From positions 10,968,743-11,032,742 of the forward strand of contig CM076962.1 of assembly GCA_039566865.1 (NCBI GenBank): 64,000 bases of DNA. The letters are read 5' to 3'. Shown in pieces: positions 1 through 11,304 of this stretch (within the stretch, counting starts at the first letter, position 1; the number at the start of each line of letters is the position of its first letter). A model generated the notes under the pieces. That model ran no database searches. It had not been told where the DNA came from and saw only the letters and a list, made by a program, of their open reading frames with translations. This stretch comes from Aurelia coerulea (lineage: Eukaryota; Cnidaria; Scyphozoa; Semaeostomeae; Ulmaridae). Made by a program: the position numbers and the translations under genes.

Positions 1-124
1 TTTTTAGATTGTGTATGAAAAAATTCTCAAAACCCTTTCCTGTATTTTGATGATTTTTGGTTAAGCTGCCTGCTGTGAAATATCCAGATTAAAGGACAGT
101 ATTGAAACTGACTGGTAATAAATG

Positions 125-790
125 CCCTCATCAAGTTTCTTAATTTGCTCTGATCCATATACGGGCATATGTGGGCAAGTGCACAAAGTTTATTGTTTGC
201 TTTTTGGCAGAGTTTCGAGACATGATGGTCGAAGGAAAGTTTGTTATCAATATGAACTCCAAATCAGCATTTCCAATGCTAACAGTAATTTGATCATCAT
301 ATCTCTGCCCAATGACTAAGAGATGACACTTTTGCGTTTAATTTCACGAAGTTGTCTGCAAACTACTCTAAGGCTACATGACAGTCATTTTCAAACTTAT
401 GAGTTATGCTATCTATGTTCTTATCGCAAGGATAGAATGTGGTATCATCTGCATAATTACAGATCTCTGATTTAGAAAAAGAGATAAGAGATAATTAATA
501 TATATGTTAAACAACAGAGGGCCTGAGACTGGCCCCTGAGGAACACCACTTGCTCGGTCTCTCCAAGGACTGAATGAACCTTTCACCTTAACACTCTGTT
601 GTCTGTTAGTGAGGTTATCGTTTAAGTGTGTTAATTCTTCTCGAGAGAAGCCATATGCTTGCAATTGTGCAATCAAGAGGTCATGTCGAATGCAATCAAA
701 CGCTTTGGAGAGGTCTGTCAATACGGCCCCTGCCTTACCACCTTCATCAAGGCTTAGTTTTAATTTTTCTATCTATAATTCTTACGAGAG
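125..790 (-). pseudogene. LINE reverse transcriptase fragment, frameshifted
   Basis: The minus strand encodes part of a non-LTR retrotransposon reverse transcriptase. Reading 5' to 3' on that strand one sees DLSKAFDCIRHDLL (the catalytic motif A region), then GVPQGPVSGPLLFNIYIN, then YADDT in a different frame, then a degraded stretch matching the post-catalytic segment. At least two frameshifts and an in-frame stop break the ORF, so it is dead. No endonuclease domain, 3' UTR or poly(A) is visible. It lies upstream of the first Ig exon, opposite to the host gene. The clade (CR1/L2/jockey-like) is not resolved. Confidence 0.85.
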
Positions 791-1327
791 CATGTTATAG
801 CAGCATGTAGCATGAGTGAGCATGTACGTAGAGACATAATTTGGCGCTTCTTCTTTTTGCTAAAAATGAACATTTGAATGTTGATGTTGTAATCGGACTA
901 ACAATTCGGTGTTTCATATGGAGACATTTATTATATTCGAGAATATTATTCCAATATTAAAAATTTACATCTGGGGTCGTAAGACATCAACTTGAGATGT
1001 AAAATATGACTTCTATATCATTAGATATTTATTTGCGTTAAAATCCTTAGACCTTAGAAGGTAAAATCTTTGAGTCACAATGACAGAGCTTTGAGTTGAT
1101 ATCTCAGCAAATCAACCTAAATAATGTCATCACTTTGCAAAAGTCAGCATCACACCTTCCTTGTTGGTATTTAGAAATAGAAATTGACAGTTCTGGTGAA
1201 TTCTATTATTTTCTTCCTCATAAAGCTAGAAAATACTTTGTCTAAAAAGTTGTTCATTCAAGATATTCCACCTCACCACCAATGAAGGAATTGCTTTGTA
1301 TTCTTTATTTTTTCGTTTAATTTGCAG

Positions 1328-1582
1328 ATCCACCTAAGATTGTTTGGTCCTCTAAGGAAGAAAATCTAGCAAAGCTTGGTGACAACATAACCTTTTCATG
1401 TAATGTCTCTGGTTTTCCAAAACCAAAGCTATCATGGTACAAAGATCAATTTTCGATTGCACATTCAGGCCAATCAGAACTCAGACTGGAGAATTTGACT
1501 TCTGATTCGCAAGGACAATTTCGTTGCATGGCAACAAATCTTGCCGGCCAAGCTGAAGCAATTTTTAGTCTTGCTATTGAAG
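1328..1582 (+). CDS. HSPG2: Perlecan-like gene, Ig-domain exon 1
   Basis: An 85-codon exon encodes one complete I-set immunoglobulin domain. It starts PPKIVWSS after a TTTGCAG acceptor and ends before GTAAG. The landmarks are the B-strand Cys in ITFSCNVSG, the core Trp in LSWYKD and the F-strand Cys in GQFRCMATNLAG. Both splice sites are phase 1, so the exon is symmetrical, typical of shuffled extracellular Ig modules. The final G plus AG of the next exon makes GAG (Glu). The domain would be extracellular and structural. Assignment to perlecan rests on the downstream LG exon; alone it could belong to any Ig-repeat matrix protein such as hemicentin. There is no start codon or signal peptide here, so the 5' part of the gene is off the window. 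Confidence 0.85.
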
Positions 1583-1813
1583 GTAAGACTTTTCAAATTT
1601 ATTATTGCAGCTACTTCATATCCCACAAGTAAAACTTAAAATTTCCCTGCCATGCCATTCTCGACAACCTCTCCTTACATTTGTGGTTTGGTTAATCGGT
1701 CATACAAATCCCTTTGTTTACGTTAATCTGCATACATTAAACGCCAACAATTTCAATCGTTGATATTTTCGGACATTTCATATGTCCGAAATTTCTGTCG
1801 TTTGAAATATTAA

Positions 1814-2127
1814 AGGGGCTCCGTCGTCCAAATGAAACAAAACAATGATTTTTGCAGTTTTTTCGAATGTGATATCGCACAGGATTTTCGAATTTTTTTC
1901 AAAATGAAAGTTGCTGTTTGGACATTAATCATTGTACTTCACTAAGGAACAAACCAAACATTTATATCTTCTACGATTGCTCGAATATAAGTGGATTTTT
2001 AGCGGTCACTTTTTGGTGGCTTTGGTGAAGCCACCAAACAAACTGCAGAAAACAATGGATGAACAATAGATAATTGGTGACACGTGCGAGTTTACGGATT
2101 TGTTTACTGTTTGACGACGGAGCCCCT
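1814..2127. mobile_element. TTAA-bounded MITE, family A
   Basis: A 314-bp element is flanked by TTAA at 1810-1813 and 2128-2131. Its inverted termini are AGGGGCTCCGTCGTC and the reverse complement. A second copy lies at 48563-48875 and aligns over its whole length. It carries no coding capacity. TTAA target duplication suggests mobilisation by a piggyBac-type transposase; this is inference, since no transposase gene is present in the window. Confidence 0.85.
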
Positions 2128-2131
2128 TTAA

Positions 2132-2478
2132 AGGGGCTGGATAAGAGACTGTCGAGGAAATTTTTAATTTGGCTGTTTTCTGATAAGCTAATTTATTGCG
2201 ACTATTCGACGAAATTTCAAAATATATGTCTTATCTTGTAGATAAGCCTTTGCACTTTCTTCTGATACAAATTATAGCTCCATATGTTTTGGGATTGCTG
2301 CGATATAAATGGATTTCCGACAAGTATTTTCGTTGATCTTTCACCCAAAGACCAGCCTGTATCTACATAAGGATCTTTCCTTTTGAATTTAGCTAATTAC
2401 AAAGGAATTTCTCCTTTCAAAATGCGATATTTGATGCACAAACCGTGGAGTTGTTTACGTATTTCTTATCCAGCCCCT
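2132..2478. mobile_element. TTAA-bounded MITE, family B
   Basis: This 347-bp element shares the TTAA at 2128-2131 with family A on its left and has TTAA at 2479-2482 on its right. Termini are AGGGGCTGGATAAG and CTTATCCAGCCCCT. Beyond the first six bases the termini differ from family A, so this is a different element, not a tandem copy. No coding capacity. Confidence 0.8.
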
Positions 2479-2482
2479 TTAA

Positions 2483-2675
2483 AGGGCATGTATCTTGAAC
2501 CTGATTGGCTAATGTAATACAATTATCTCTTTTGTTTAGTACAAAGCACGGGACCGAGGCTACATTTTTACGGCAGTAAAAATTCATGAAGCAGAAATTA
2601 AAAGTCACGAAACAATGGAATTCCACTCCAAGCTTCTTTGTTGTATCAACCAACTGTTATCGCGATATATGCCCT
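2483..2675. mobile_element. TTAA-bounded MITE, family C
   Basis: A 193-bp element begins AGGGCATGTATC and ends with the complement of AGGGCATATATC. It is bounded by the shared TTAA at 2479-2482 and by TTAA at 2676-2679. It is the third element in an uninterrupted chain of TTAA elements. Confidence 0.7.
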
Positions 2676-2679
2676 TTAA

Positions 2680-3752
2680 GTGTCAGAAATTTTTGCATCA
2701 TAGAAAAATCACAGCAAGATATTTCCACTGTTTGAAAATGCTGCAAGGCGTTTCGTGAGGAAGACATTGCCGCGAGAGCGAGAGCGTTGACTAGGGAAAA
2801 TACTATGTTTTCTCTAGCTAGATCCAACTTATTTTCTAATCCACCACTTTGTGGTGGAAACGAAAATAAAATATTTACCATTTAATTTTCCGGAGAATTA
2901 AGACAAAAAGAGAGTCACTTTTTTGTGAATTGGCGAGGTCGTCAAAGACAGCAAACAACTAAACAACTAAATAATTACTCAACTATTAGACTCAACACAA
3001 CTAAATGTACCCTTTATACTCCAGATATACCCTTAAATAAATCATTCAATAGACATGTTGCACCTTCAGCTGAACAACTATTTGTTACAAATTTCTGACT
3101 TGGCAAAATTAACCTGGCTGTGTATGAGCTTAGGCCAAGATGGATAACTGTCTGATGGTTACTCTCATTTATATGGATTCGTTCACATGGGAATGCAGCA
3201 AGCATGCGTGATTTGGAACTCGCGAGGGAAATCGAAGGTATTGAAAGAAATTATTTCAAAAACAAAAAATTTTACTTCAAAAACAATAGTAAATATATTT
3301 GGCAATCGTTGTCATTATCCTCAACTATAATCATTTGTGGAAATTTCTGACCCAAGAACCCTTGAAATGAAGCACGATCTATAAAATGTTTGACCGTCTT
3401 AGTATGAAATAAGCAAAAATAAACTGTGAATATATTGTTTTAAATCGTCCAACATTTCTGTAAGGGACGGGTCATTAATTCTTGCTGGGGGGGGAGGTGG
3501 AAGACATTTACAAATATTTTATGGAATTTTCGTAAACCCTCTCTGATTTTCCTGAAAATGTCGATGCCCCCCATGTATGTGTGGTAATAGTACCATACTG
3601 TCTAGATTTCAATTACATGAAGATTAAGAACTAACCTTTTAGAACTCTACAGGACTTACAGTATCTCAAACTATTTTCATACCCCTTCCCTAAAATGTGC
3701 GTTATTTTTCGTCCCCTCTCTTTAAGCTGGTAAAACTTTTTGCACCCCTCCC
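2680..3752. other. Intronic sequence with no recognised feature
   Basis: AT-rich unique-looking sequence. The short open frames (for example on the minus strand at 2657-2881 and 3014-3205) have no recognisable domain, no flanking splice signals and no homologue elsewhere in the window. A poly(G) tract lies near 3486. Confidence 0.5.
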
Positions 3753-4645
3753 AGATGACTTCCGGTCTGAGTCAATTAAATTGTCACAAATTCAATCATA
3801 ATTTCCGAGATAACATTGACCCAATGTGCCCAACGAACGATGGCATTGAGGATACGGAGCACTTTCTGTTGCTCTGCCCTTCATTTGACATTCATCGACG
3901 AGATCTTCTCGCTGGAGTTTCGGAATTATTGCGACCATATGTTCGAATAAACAGCCTTCCAAATAACGCACTGGTCCAAATTTTATTGTATGGTGAAAAA
4001 GACCTTTCTATTGATGTTAATAGAAACGTACTCAAGTTAACCCTAGATTTCATTCACAAAACAGGCCGGTTCAATTGAAGTGGTTTAAGCAGCTGCTATA
4101 CCCCCCCCCCCCTTCCCGTTCGCAAAGTCTCTTTCTCTCCTTTTATTCGTTAGTCCCGGTCCAAAAGTCTGTTTCACATTGGATGTGAGGTTCGACAATT
4201 TATCTACACAAATTCAAACATCTAAATATCTACGTTATTGTGATCAAATAAACCCAGACAACATACAGGCGCTATGTCTTGGGCAGTAGGGACTCTGGAG
4301 GGGGTCAGTAACAACAGCAATTGTTGCTGTTGTTGGTTGTTCTCTCAGCCGGGGATTCTATTGTTCAGCATCAGGCGCCTCCGTCACTGACCTGACAACC
4401 AATGTGAAACAGACTCCAGTATATATCAGTATCTTATCGTATGTATATCATTTTGTAGGTGTTTATGTAGTTACTTAGTTGTATGTTTTTATGTGTTGGC
4501 CATGGGGTAGACATTGTCTTTTGCTCCTCGTGGTATCATCCTTGTAGTGTTGCATAGTAGTTAAAGTATAGTAGAATGTAGCATATCTTGTAATATTTTA
4601 TATTGATAAAAAAAAAAAAAAAAAAAAAAAAAAATATGTCTTCCA
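3753..4645 (+). pseudogene. LINE 3' end: RT C-terminus, 3' UTR and poly(A)
   Basis: A 5'-truncated non-LTR retrotransposon. It starts inside the reverse transcriptase C-terminal region (LSQLNCHKFNHNFRD, then the Cys/His motif in PMCPTNDGIEDTEHFLLLC), ends at the stop at 4076-4078, and continues through a 3' UTR to a run of about 25 A at 4609-4633. The same C-terminus recurs at 14205-14765, 21267-21818 and 37636-38112 (minus), and the UTR end aligns with 22560-22898. The 3' UTR has a perfect 17-bp inverted pair at 4166-4182 and 4399-4415 (AGTCTGTTTCACATTGG and complement), discussed in the findings. Truncation makes it non-functional. Confidence 0.88.
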
Positions 4646-4830
4646 CCCCCTCCCCGGCAAGGAGTAAAGACCGGTCTCAAAGTACGTCCAAAATTCCGTA
4701 GAAAAAATACGTCCGAAGTGTTTGGCCGTAAATGTGATCCGATATTTTGCATCGCAGCTTTTAAAGTCCTCTGCGAGGGCGATTTAAGTTTGTTTAGAAT
4801 TTGTAATTAAACAAGCCTCCAGGTATCCAA

Positions 4831-4919
4831 CCACCGATAGCTCAGTTGGTAGAGCGGAGGACTGTAGTTGTACAATGCCAGAAATCCTTAGGTCGCTGGT
4901 TCGAATCCGGCTCGGTGGA
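4831..4919 (+). tRNA. tRNA-Tyr: tRNA-Tyr (GUA) with 16-nt intron
   Basis: A canonical eukaryotic tyrosine tRNA gene. The acceptor stem CCACCGA (4831-4837) pairs with TCGGTGG (4912-4918), followed by discriminator A. The pol III A box is TAGCTCAGTTGG (4838-4849) and the B box GGTTCGAATCC (4898-4908). The anticodon GTA lies in ACTGTAG (4861-4867). Sixteen nucleotides (4868-4883) interrupt the anticodon loop directly after the purine 3' of the anticodon, the standard place for a tRNA intron; removing them leaves 73 nt. Six T residues follow. Intact stems and promoter boxes suggest a functional gene. It lies in a perlecan intron, on the same strand. Confidence 0.96.
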
Positions 4920-4925
4920 TTTTTT
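4920..4925 (+). terminator. Pol III T-run terminator
   Basis: Six consecutive T residues directly follow the discriminator base of the tRNA-Tyr gene, the usual RNA polymerase III stop signal. Confidence 0.85.
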
Positions 4926-5513
4926 CTCGATTTAACAGGTAGTTTCCATTTTTGTTTTTTCTCGATGAGTTGAAAGGTGTTTTAAACAATAAATGTATTA
5001 CTAACGCAAACAAATCGTATGATTTGTGTTCATAATTTACTTTCTTCTCACTGTGGGCCTAGAGATGGAAATTTGGAAAAAATGAAATATTTTCAATCAT
5101 AAAATGATATGCACGTATAAAAAGCTGAGATTCTTGGCTTTCCAATTCTTTTTCAATTTTGTTTATATCTGTTGTCGATTAGCAATGTAGTACTGAAGTT
5201 TAGAGAATATCAAGCAAAACATCATAAAAGTTGGTCTGTTGTTCAATATCCTGATGATTTTTGTCCTTTAAATCGTGAAAATAATCACAAAACAGCAGAT
5301 TTTCCAATTTCGTAGCCATTATTTGAGCTTAAACTTTGAATATTCAAAAACGATGAACGGAATTGTAACACATATTTTTTATAAGGAACTTTGGTCTGGG
5401 GCTGATAGGGACGGAAGGGAATTTCTTAAATTTCTGGGCAATTTTGCTGCCAAAAAGTTTCTTACGTGTTTCTTACATTTTTAATGCCGGAAGTGTAGTG
5501 TAGAGTTAATTTA

Positions 5514-6265
5514 TTGTTGGGGATACATGGTACTCCCCGTATTGTTTTTCAGCTTTGTTTTTTGGTCAACTTGACAGCCAATCAGCACGGGGACTATGAA
5601 CGCATGCGCTGTGGACATAATTTAATCATTTAAATATCTGCAGCCGTTGCGAAGAAAGTTGCAGTGACAGCATCAAGCAGTCGGGGAAGATTCGCAGCTC
5701 GATGTGCGGGAAACTTAGCATATATTTTATCAATTATTAACTGCAGTTATGTTTGATATATGCCCACAAGAAACTGCAAACAAAGATTTCATGATGGACC
5801 TTTCTGGAAGCTTGGCACAGAAGTAAATGTTGAACGGTTTTGGTCTTGCGTTGATAAATTGGCCTAGGCAAAACAAGATAGCGCTCCGTGTATGGAAAGC
5901 CCCGTTAAATTTCAAGGAGGCCATTTGAAGCAAACCAAGCAAAGTTAAGTTGGCATATAAATATCATTTCTTAACCAGATAAATACATTTCTTTGCCAAA
6001 CTTCCATGAAGCGCTATCGCAAGCGATTCTGATTAAAAACCTTTCACCCATTGTTCTCTCGTCTAAAATTGATTGTTCTGTGGCGGATGTGGTTTCGTTT
6101 CAATGTCTGACTTCCAGTTTCCTTTCAAATGACTAAAAGTTCGTGATGAAAATAGTGGCATTACGTAATCGAATCAGCAAAAATTTACACACTACGCATG
6201 CGTTCATAGTCCCCGAGGGGATATCCACGTCCTCGTCAACTTGAGCTTGCACGTATCCCCAACAA
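5514..6265. mobile_element. Foldback MITE with TTGTTGGGGATAC ends
   Basis: A 752-bp element has matching inverted ends starting TTGTTGGGGATAC. The homology runs inward about 100 bp, including CGGGGACTATGAACGCATGCG on the left and its complement on the right. It is flanked by TTTA at 5510-5513 and 6266-6269, a possible 4-bp target duplication. The centre (5640-6160) has no gene. The superfamily is not determined. Confidence 0.8.
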
Positions 6266-6621
6266 TTTAGCTTTGTCAAGAGGGCTCCCAAATTACTTAG
6301 TACGATGACGATCTCAAAACAAGTAAATAATATAATTTGCACTCAAAATAATGTCCAAACAGGTGCTATAACTGTACAGCGTCAACACATTTTGAGTGCG
6401 AAGGGAAAATTAAAACTGCAACTTAAGAAAGTTTCTTAGCTTTCCAACTTCAGGTAGGGCTCTTTAATTGAGCCTACCGTTTCTTATAAGCAGTTTCTTG
6501 CGAGAAAAATACGCGTATTTTCCTGAAAATATACCGGATGAGCCAGAAAAAAGTTCTCACTTGCGAAAATTCGTAGCACCACAAGAACTTCATCGATTTG
6601 AATTCTTCAAATTCTAGTTAA

Positions 6622-7886
6622 CCCTATCCAGACTGGGGGGGGCTCATTCAGCCCCCCCCCACCTACTTAACTGAGCACTGCTCCAAATTGGTTCAACGAA
6701 CCAGGAAATGATTTTTTGACTTTTAGTTTCTATCCTTTTGAAGTGTGAATTTGTGTGAAATTTTGAAAAAAAAATTTAGGGGGCCGGGGGTGGCTGTTTT
6801 TTTCAGAGTGGTCGGGGCCAACTTTTAGGTAAGCTGCTTATGGATGTAATTCCAGATCACCTCATAGTCCTTTGATAATATCCTTTTTCATTTGTGAACT
6901 TATAATCTGTAAGGTCTCTTTAATTTTTTCCAAGAACAATAGAACAATTATGTGTCACGTGACCTCATCAATGACGTCATCTTTAAGAAAATGGCAAAAA
7001 TTATTTCGCGGACTTTCTGCAATGATATTTCGACCCCAAATGTTTTACAGCGGCAATGAATAGATTAAAACTGATCAACAGGGTTGTTTCCACCTAAGCT
7101 GTGTAAGTTTGTTTGAATTTTGTGCCTAATTGGCCGCAAACGGTATAAGATTCCCCGGGGGTATCCTCACATAGTACTACTAACGGTCAGTTTTCATGCA
7201 TATCTTGAGAATCTGTTTTACAGTGAGACTTTTTTGACTTGAAAGTGTTTAGTTTGTCAAGATATTATCAAAATTGCACCAAATAACTATCCTCAACCCC
7301 CTTTTTCCCCCTTCCTTCTTCCTTCCAACTCATTTGCTTACTACTGGGAAAAAATGCTGATGTCAGCATTTTTTGCAATAATTAAAACAAAAGTTTCAAA
7401 GGGAAAAATGAAGTATGCAACGATCACTTATCATCGAAGTAGTTTTTATTGTAAACTATGGAGAAATTCTCTAATATGGCTGCATTTGTCATTTTTCAGA
7501 AAAACAAGATTTTTAATCTCTTTGTCCGCCATCTTGAATTTGCGAAAATCAAATTTTTCACTTTATAAGTATATTTTCACCTTCTAACAATGCTTTGATA
7601 GGCATAATTTGGTTTCATGAATCATTCTTAGAAAATTATAAAGATCTAAAAAAAAGTTGTTTTTTTCATTTTTTTCGTGGACACGTGCCAGTTGGTCTTG
7701 AATAATTATGACGTCATATCTATTTTCAGAAATTTTTTTATTAGAAATGATAGATCATAAGTACGGCTACCTGCATGGTGAGTCTCGTCTTCGTAAGTGA
7801 AGGAATAGCGATTTTAGAGAGGGGGGGGGGGGCTGAATGAGCCCCCCCAGTCTTCTAGTAGCTCAAAAAGCCCAGTCTGGATAGGG
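6622..7886. mobile_element. TTAA element with G/C hairpin ends, copy 1
   Basis: A 1265-bp element between TTAA at 6618-6621 and 7887-7890. Outer inverted termini begin CCCTATCCAGACTGGG. Just inside each end is a strong G/C hairpin: G-run, CT, CATTC loop, AG, C-run on the left, and the mirror with loop GAATG on the right. The interior is AT-rich with no intact gene. Related copies are at 43639-44510 and 49248-51530. TTAA targeting points to a piggyBac-type transposase (inference). Confidence 0.88.
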
Positions 7887-7891
7887 TTAAA

Positions 7892-8360
7892 AGCGAAAAG
7901 ATCGAAGAATTTTGGTGATTTTTCTTGTCTTCTTACGAGCACTGCAAATATAGGTAAAACAAATTCAACTTTACAAAACTTTCATGGTTGCAAAATGACT
8001 GAAAAAGGGCCTAAAACACTTGAACAAGTCGTTAGGACTCTCCTCACACATAACAATTAAATGCGCACCGGCGTTTCACCTCTCTCAAGAGTTATAAAAC
8101 ATAAATTCTCAAACAGATACTGAAGATTTTCAATCCCATGGCAATAAATGTGCAGACGAAATCTCTCTCCCACGAGAAATTGCATTTTCTCTGTTGTTCT
8201 GAGCGAGGAATCCGACAAGTCCTTTATGATTTTTTAATTTTCCAGTATTTAGACCTTTTTCAGTCATTTTGCAACCACCAAGTGTTTGTAAACTTGAATT
8301 TTCCAATTTTTCCAGTGCTTTTAATAAGGCGAGAAAAATCATAAAGGTACTTCGATCTTT
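7892..8360. mobile_element. Inverted-repeat element, GATCGAAG ends
   Basis: The two outer parts are about 110-bp inverted copies. Both contain AAAAGATCGAAG near the tip, then GATTTTTC, a GAGCACTG-like motif and TTGCAAAATGACTGAAAAAG. The element begins directly at the right TTAA of the preceding element. A further related end fragment lies near 28340-28440. No coding sequence is visible and the exact termini are uncertain. Confidence 0.65.
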
Positions 8361-9413
8361 TGGCTGTAATGCAAATATTGATTCATTCTAATCCACCCAG
8401 TACTCTTGATGCTATGAATTTTCAAATTCTCAAAAGTGGGAACTGTTTTCTGGTTCACCTGGTGCTCATTTCAATTCCGTTCATATTTTTGAAAGAAAGC
8501 TTATATTCACCATAAGCACCACCGTATAAATTTAAGTCAAGTACCCCCCCCCCCCCCCTCCCCCGGAATAGACTGCAACTGAACGAACGTCATCTACGCT
8601 ATACAGTGCTAATAAACAACAACGAAAGTGAGAGCCAAAGAACAATGTTTCATTGGCTTGGTTTGGTTGACTAATACTCTCACACCGAGCGGCATGAACA
8701 GGACCACTCTGACGCTAACGTAAATATCACTCAGTTGAATTGCGACTTAAAAAATTGGCTGCAGTAAACGCTGAATAAAGCGATACAAAGTTTTTGAATT
8801 GCCTTTCGGATACTAAATGTATTTTGTTTATCAGTATTTATTTTATTGTCTTAATTTTCTCTTTAGCATCTCTCGTGTTTTTTTTTGTGCGAATCGCATG
8901 TAAAATTCAAACTTTGAACTTCCATTTTGCTTAGAATTTATAAATCTAAATTCAAGTATTTGATAGACATTGTGTTCGCTTCCGAATTTGCAATTTGATA
9001 TCTCCCTAGCTATTTCAATCTGTTTTTTATTGGAAAAATGAGAGGATTGCCCTAAAATGATGCAGAATTTGCTTTGATAATCATATAGAAACGCATCAAA
9101 AATTGAAAGTTAAAAGCTTGAACCACTTGACTAAAGTAGAACTCCCTGTTGGATAAGATATTGCTGGAAACTGTTTAGTTTGCTTGGTTTTTGCAGTTAT
9201 GATATTTCAAACGAAAGAGTTTTATCAAAATACAGTTTCTAGGCCCTTAAGAGGGAATTGTTCAACGACTTGGTACATACATACCTGATATTTTTCCTTG
9301 GCAAATTTCTTAAAAGATAACAAATGTTTCAGTTTTACCTGCGAAAAAATCTAAAATCTCATCAGCATGTTTTATGTTCCTGTTTTAAAGACATTTTGCC
9401 TAATTTTTCGTAG
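8361..9413. other. Intron sequence, no recognised feature
   Basis: AT-rich intronic DNA with a C-rich homopolymer near 8543-8563. No domain-coding ORF or clear repeat was seen. The stretch ends with the TTTTCGTAG acceptor of the second Ig exon. Confidence 0.5.
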
Positions 9414-9686
9414 AGGTTCCAACAGCAAATATTCTTGAAGATAAAGGTACTTCCCTTAAAGTTGTTCCAGTTGGCAGAAATGTCATATTGACTTGTGTCA
9501 CATCAGGTATTCCTGAGCCAGTTGTACAGTGGAAGAAAATAAATGGTAAGCTACCAAATGGATTTATTGTGGAAGGTGGCAAATTAAACATCTTAAATGT
9601 CAAGGTAGAAGATGCTGGAACATTTCGATGTAGTGCTTTCAACCCTGTTGGTCATGTGCATGCTGATATACGATTGTTTGTTCAAG
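9414..9686 (+). CDS. HSPG2: Perlecan-like gene, Ig-domain exon 2
   Basis: A 91-codon exon encodes one I-set Ig domain. It begins VPTANILED after the acceptor and ends at RLFVQ before GTACAC. The disulfide cysteines are in VILTCVTSG and AGTFRCSAFNPVG, the core Trp in VVQWKK, and the E-F turn has VEDAGTF. It is phase 1 at both ends, so it joins in frame to the exon at 1328-1582 (GAG, Glu) and to the one at 11047 (GGA, Gly). The preceding intron is 7.8 kb and full of transposons plus the tRNA gene. Like its neighbours it should lie in the extracellular Ig array of a matrix proteoglycan. Confidence 0.9.
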
Positions 9687-9952
9687 GTACACAAATGTTT
9701 TATTCACGATTTTTGCCTTATTCTTGGTACCTAGGGGACTTTTCTGAATTAGGAAAGGTGCTGGTCTTTTAGCTTTGAGGAGACTTGCACCATATGTTTT
9801 TTGTTCAAAATTTTCCATGTTACTACTGTTATGATTAAAATATATGATTTGGTGCAGAAAGCACAAGTTTGTTCAACGTATATTACAAGTTGCAGATGTA
9901 TTCGTAGCGGACACCAGAGGCGGAAAATGATTTATATATAGATTCTAATTAA

Positions 9953-10155
9953 TAGGTACTAGAAGATAAACGGACGCAAAAAACAGACAGATTTTTCAGC
10001 ACACTGAGGCCTTTCAAACTTACGTTTCTTTGTTAGTTGCCATTCTTTACTAAAAACTTGGTACTGTAGTATATACTAAATGATAGGTACTAGGAGAAAA
10101 ACGGACGCAAAAAACAGATAGATTTTTCAGCACACTGAGGCCTTTAAACTTACTT
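9953..10155 (+). repeat. Two-copy direct repeat, about 75 bp
   Basis: Sequence beginning ATAGGTACTAGAAGATAAACG recurs about 128 bp downstream from 10082 with a few substitutions. Both copies contain ACGGACGCAAAAAACAGA and CAGCACACTGAGGCCTTT. It looks like a local tandem duplication. Function unknown. Confidence 0.8.
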
Positions 10156-10439
10156 ATAGATTTATATAGATTCTATATAGACAAGTCTATATATATATAT
10201 TTTCCCTGTTCGAAATAGCGTTGTAGCAGTTGAGCTGCAATTTGTCAGTAATCATAGGGAGTGGTTTTTTTAATAGCTAAACGATTTATATATTTTATAT
10301 ATATTTTTCGGTAATTTGCAGGTGGTACTGGATAAATGAAAAAATCCCTGTTTCATAGGCAACTGCTTCCTCCATTTCATGACGATGAAATTGGCAAATA
10401 TCTTGTTTACTGGTGGACATGTTCAGCTAGAATTCAAAA

Positions 10440-10690
10440 TTTTCTTCACTGTAATCGACCACTCTTATGAGGGATTGTCTTGAGAAAACCCCTTCAAAAC
10501 ACGCCTAAAATCACGATGAAGGTTTCCTGATATTTCTGCCTTACGGTAATGGGTTCGACGCGTTATCCTCTTGGGACGATGAAATCGCCCTGAATATTAT
10601 TGTTATGCTCCCAGGTATGACATTTTTCATCCTCCCAAAGGGATCAAACGTTCCAAAGCATGTAAAAGTCATTGCTGTGAGGTAGAAGCA
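10440..10690. mobile_element. Remnant related to the 27246-28148 element
   Basis: The stretch with GAGGGATTGTCTTGAGAAAA, TTTCTGCCTTACGGTAAT and TATCCTCTTGGGACGATG is recognisably similar to the interior of the TA foldback at 27246-28148, and to 42585-42740. No termini were found, so it is a decayed fragment. Confidence 0.55.
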
Positions 10691-11046
10691 TTGATTGTGA
10701 TTTTTTAAGAAAACCCATCATAGTTTATAACGTAGTAGAAAATCCATTTGAATCAGGTAAATGTCAACTTTGTTTTGACATACTCACTATTGAATGATTT
10801 ACCTGCCAATGTTATTGCCTTCAAATAATCAAAATATTCGCCTTTAAAACGAGGATTGTTTCTTTGACCCACCTGGTAGTCCGTTGGCAAATTCGGACGA
10901 TTTATAAATTCAGGCTAGCAGTATAACGTTTACTGCTAGGTTTAAAGCTGATCTAATTTTTGTATTTTGTCAAACATCGCAAATTGGCATGTGAATAATT
11001 CCTTTAGTAAAATGTTATTTTCATCCTTATCTTTGATTATTTCAAG

Positions 11047-11304
11047 GAGCACCAACTGTGCAGGTAAGTCCAAAAGAGATGCAAGTCCAAGTTGGAAAGG
11101 AAGCACGGATTTCATGTACTGCAACAGGCATGCCTGTACCAACCATAAGTTGGCACAAAGTAAATGGTAGCATATCCCGTCACTATCTTGAGAAAGGTTA
11201 TCTGGTGATACCTAAAGTGCGAAACATGGATGCTGGTGATTATATGTGCCGAGCAGTCAACAATGAGGGGACAGCTGAGGGTCGTGTTAAAATGAGAACT
11301 ACAG
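11047..11304 (+). CDS. HSPG2: Perlecan-like gene, Ig-domain exon 3
   Basis: An 86-codon exon encodes one I-set Ig domain. It starts APTVQVSPKE after a TTTCAAG acceptor and ends KMRTT before GTATTC. The disulfide cysteines lie in ARISCTATG and AGDYMCRAVNNEG, the core Trp in ISWHKV. Phase 1-1, so its last G combines with AC of the LG exon at 23810 to make GAC (Asp). The following intron, if no exon was missed, is 12.5 kb and contains the nested transposon stack. As the last Ig domain before a laminin G domain, it occupies the end of perlecan domain IV. Confidence 0.9.
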
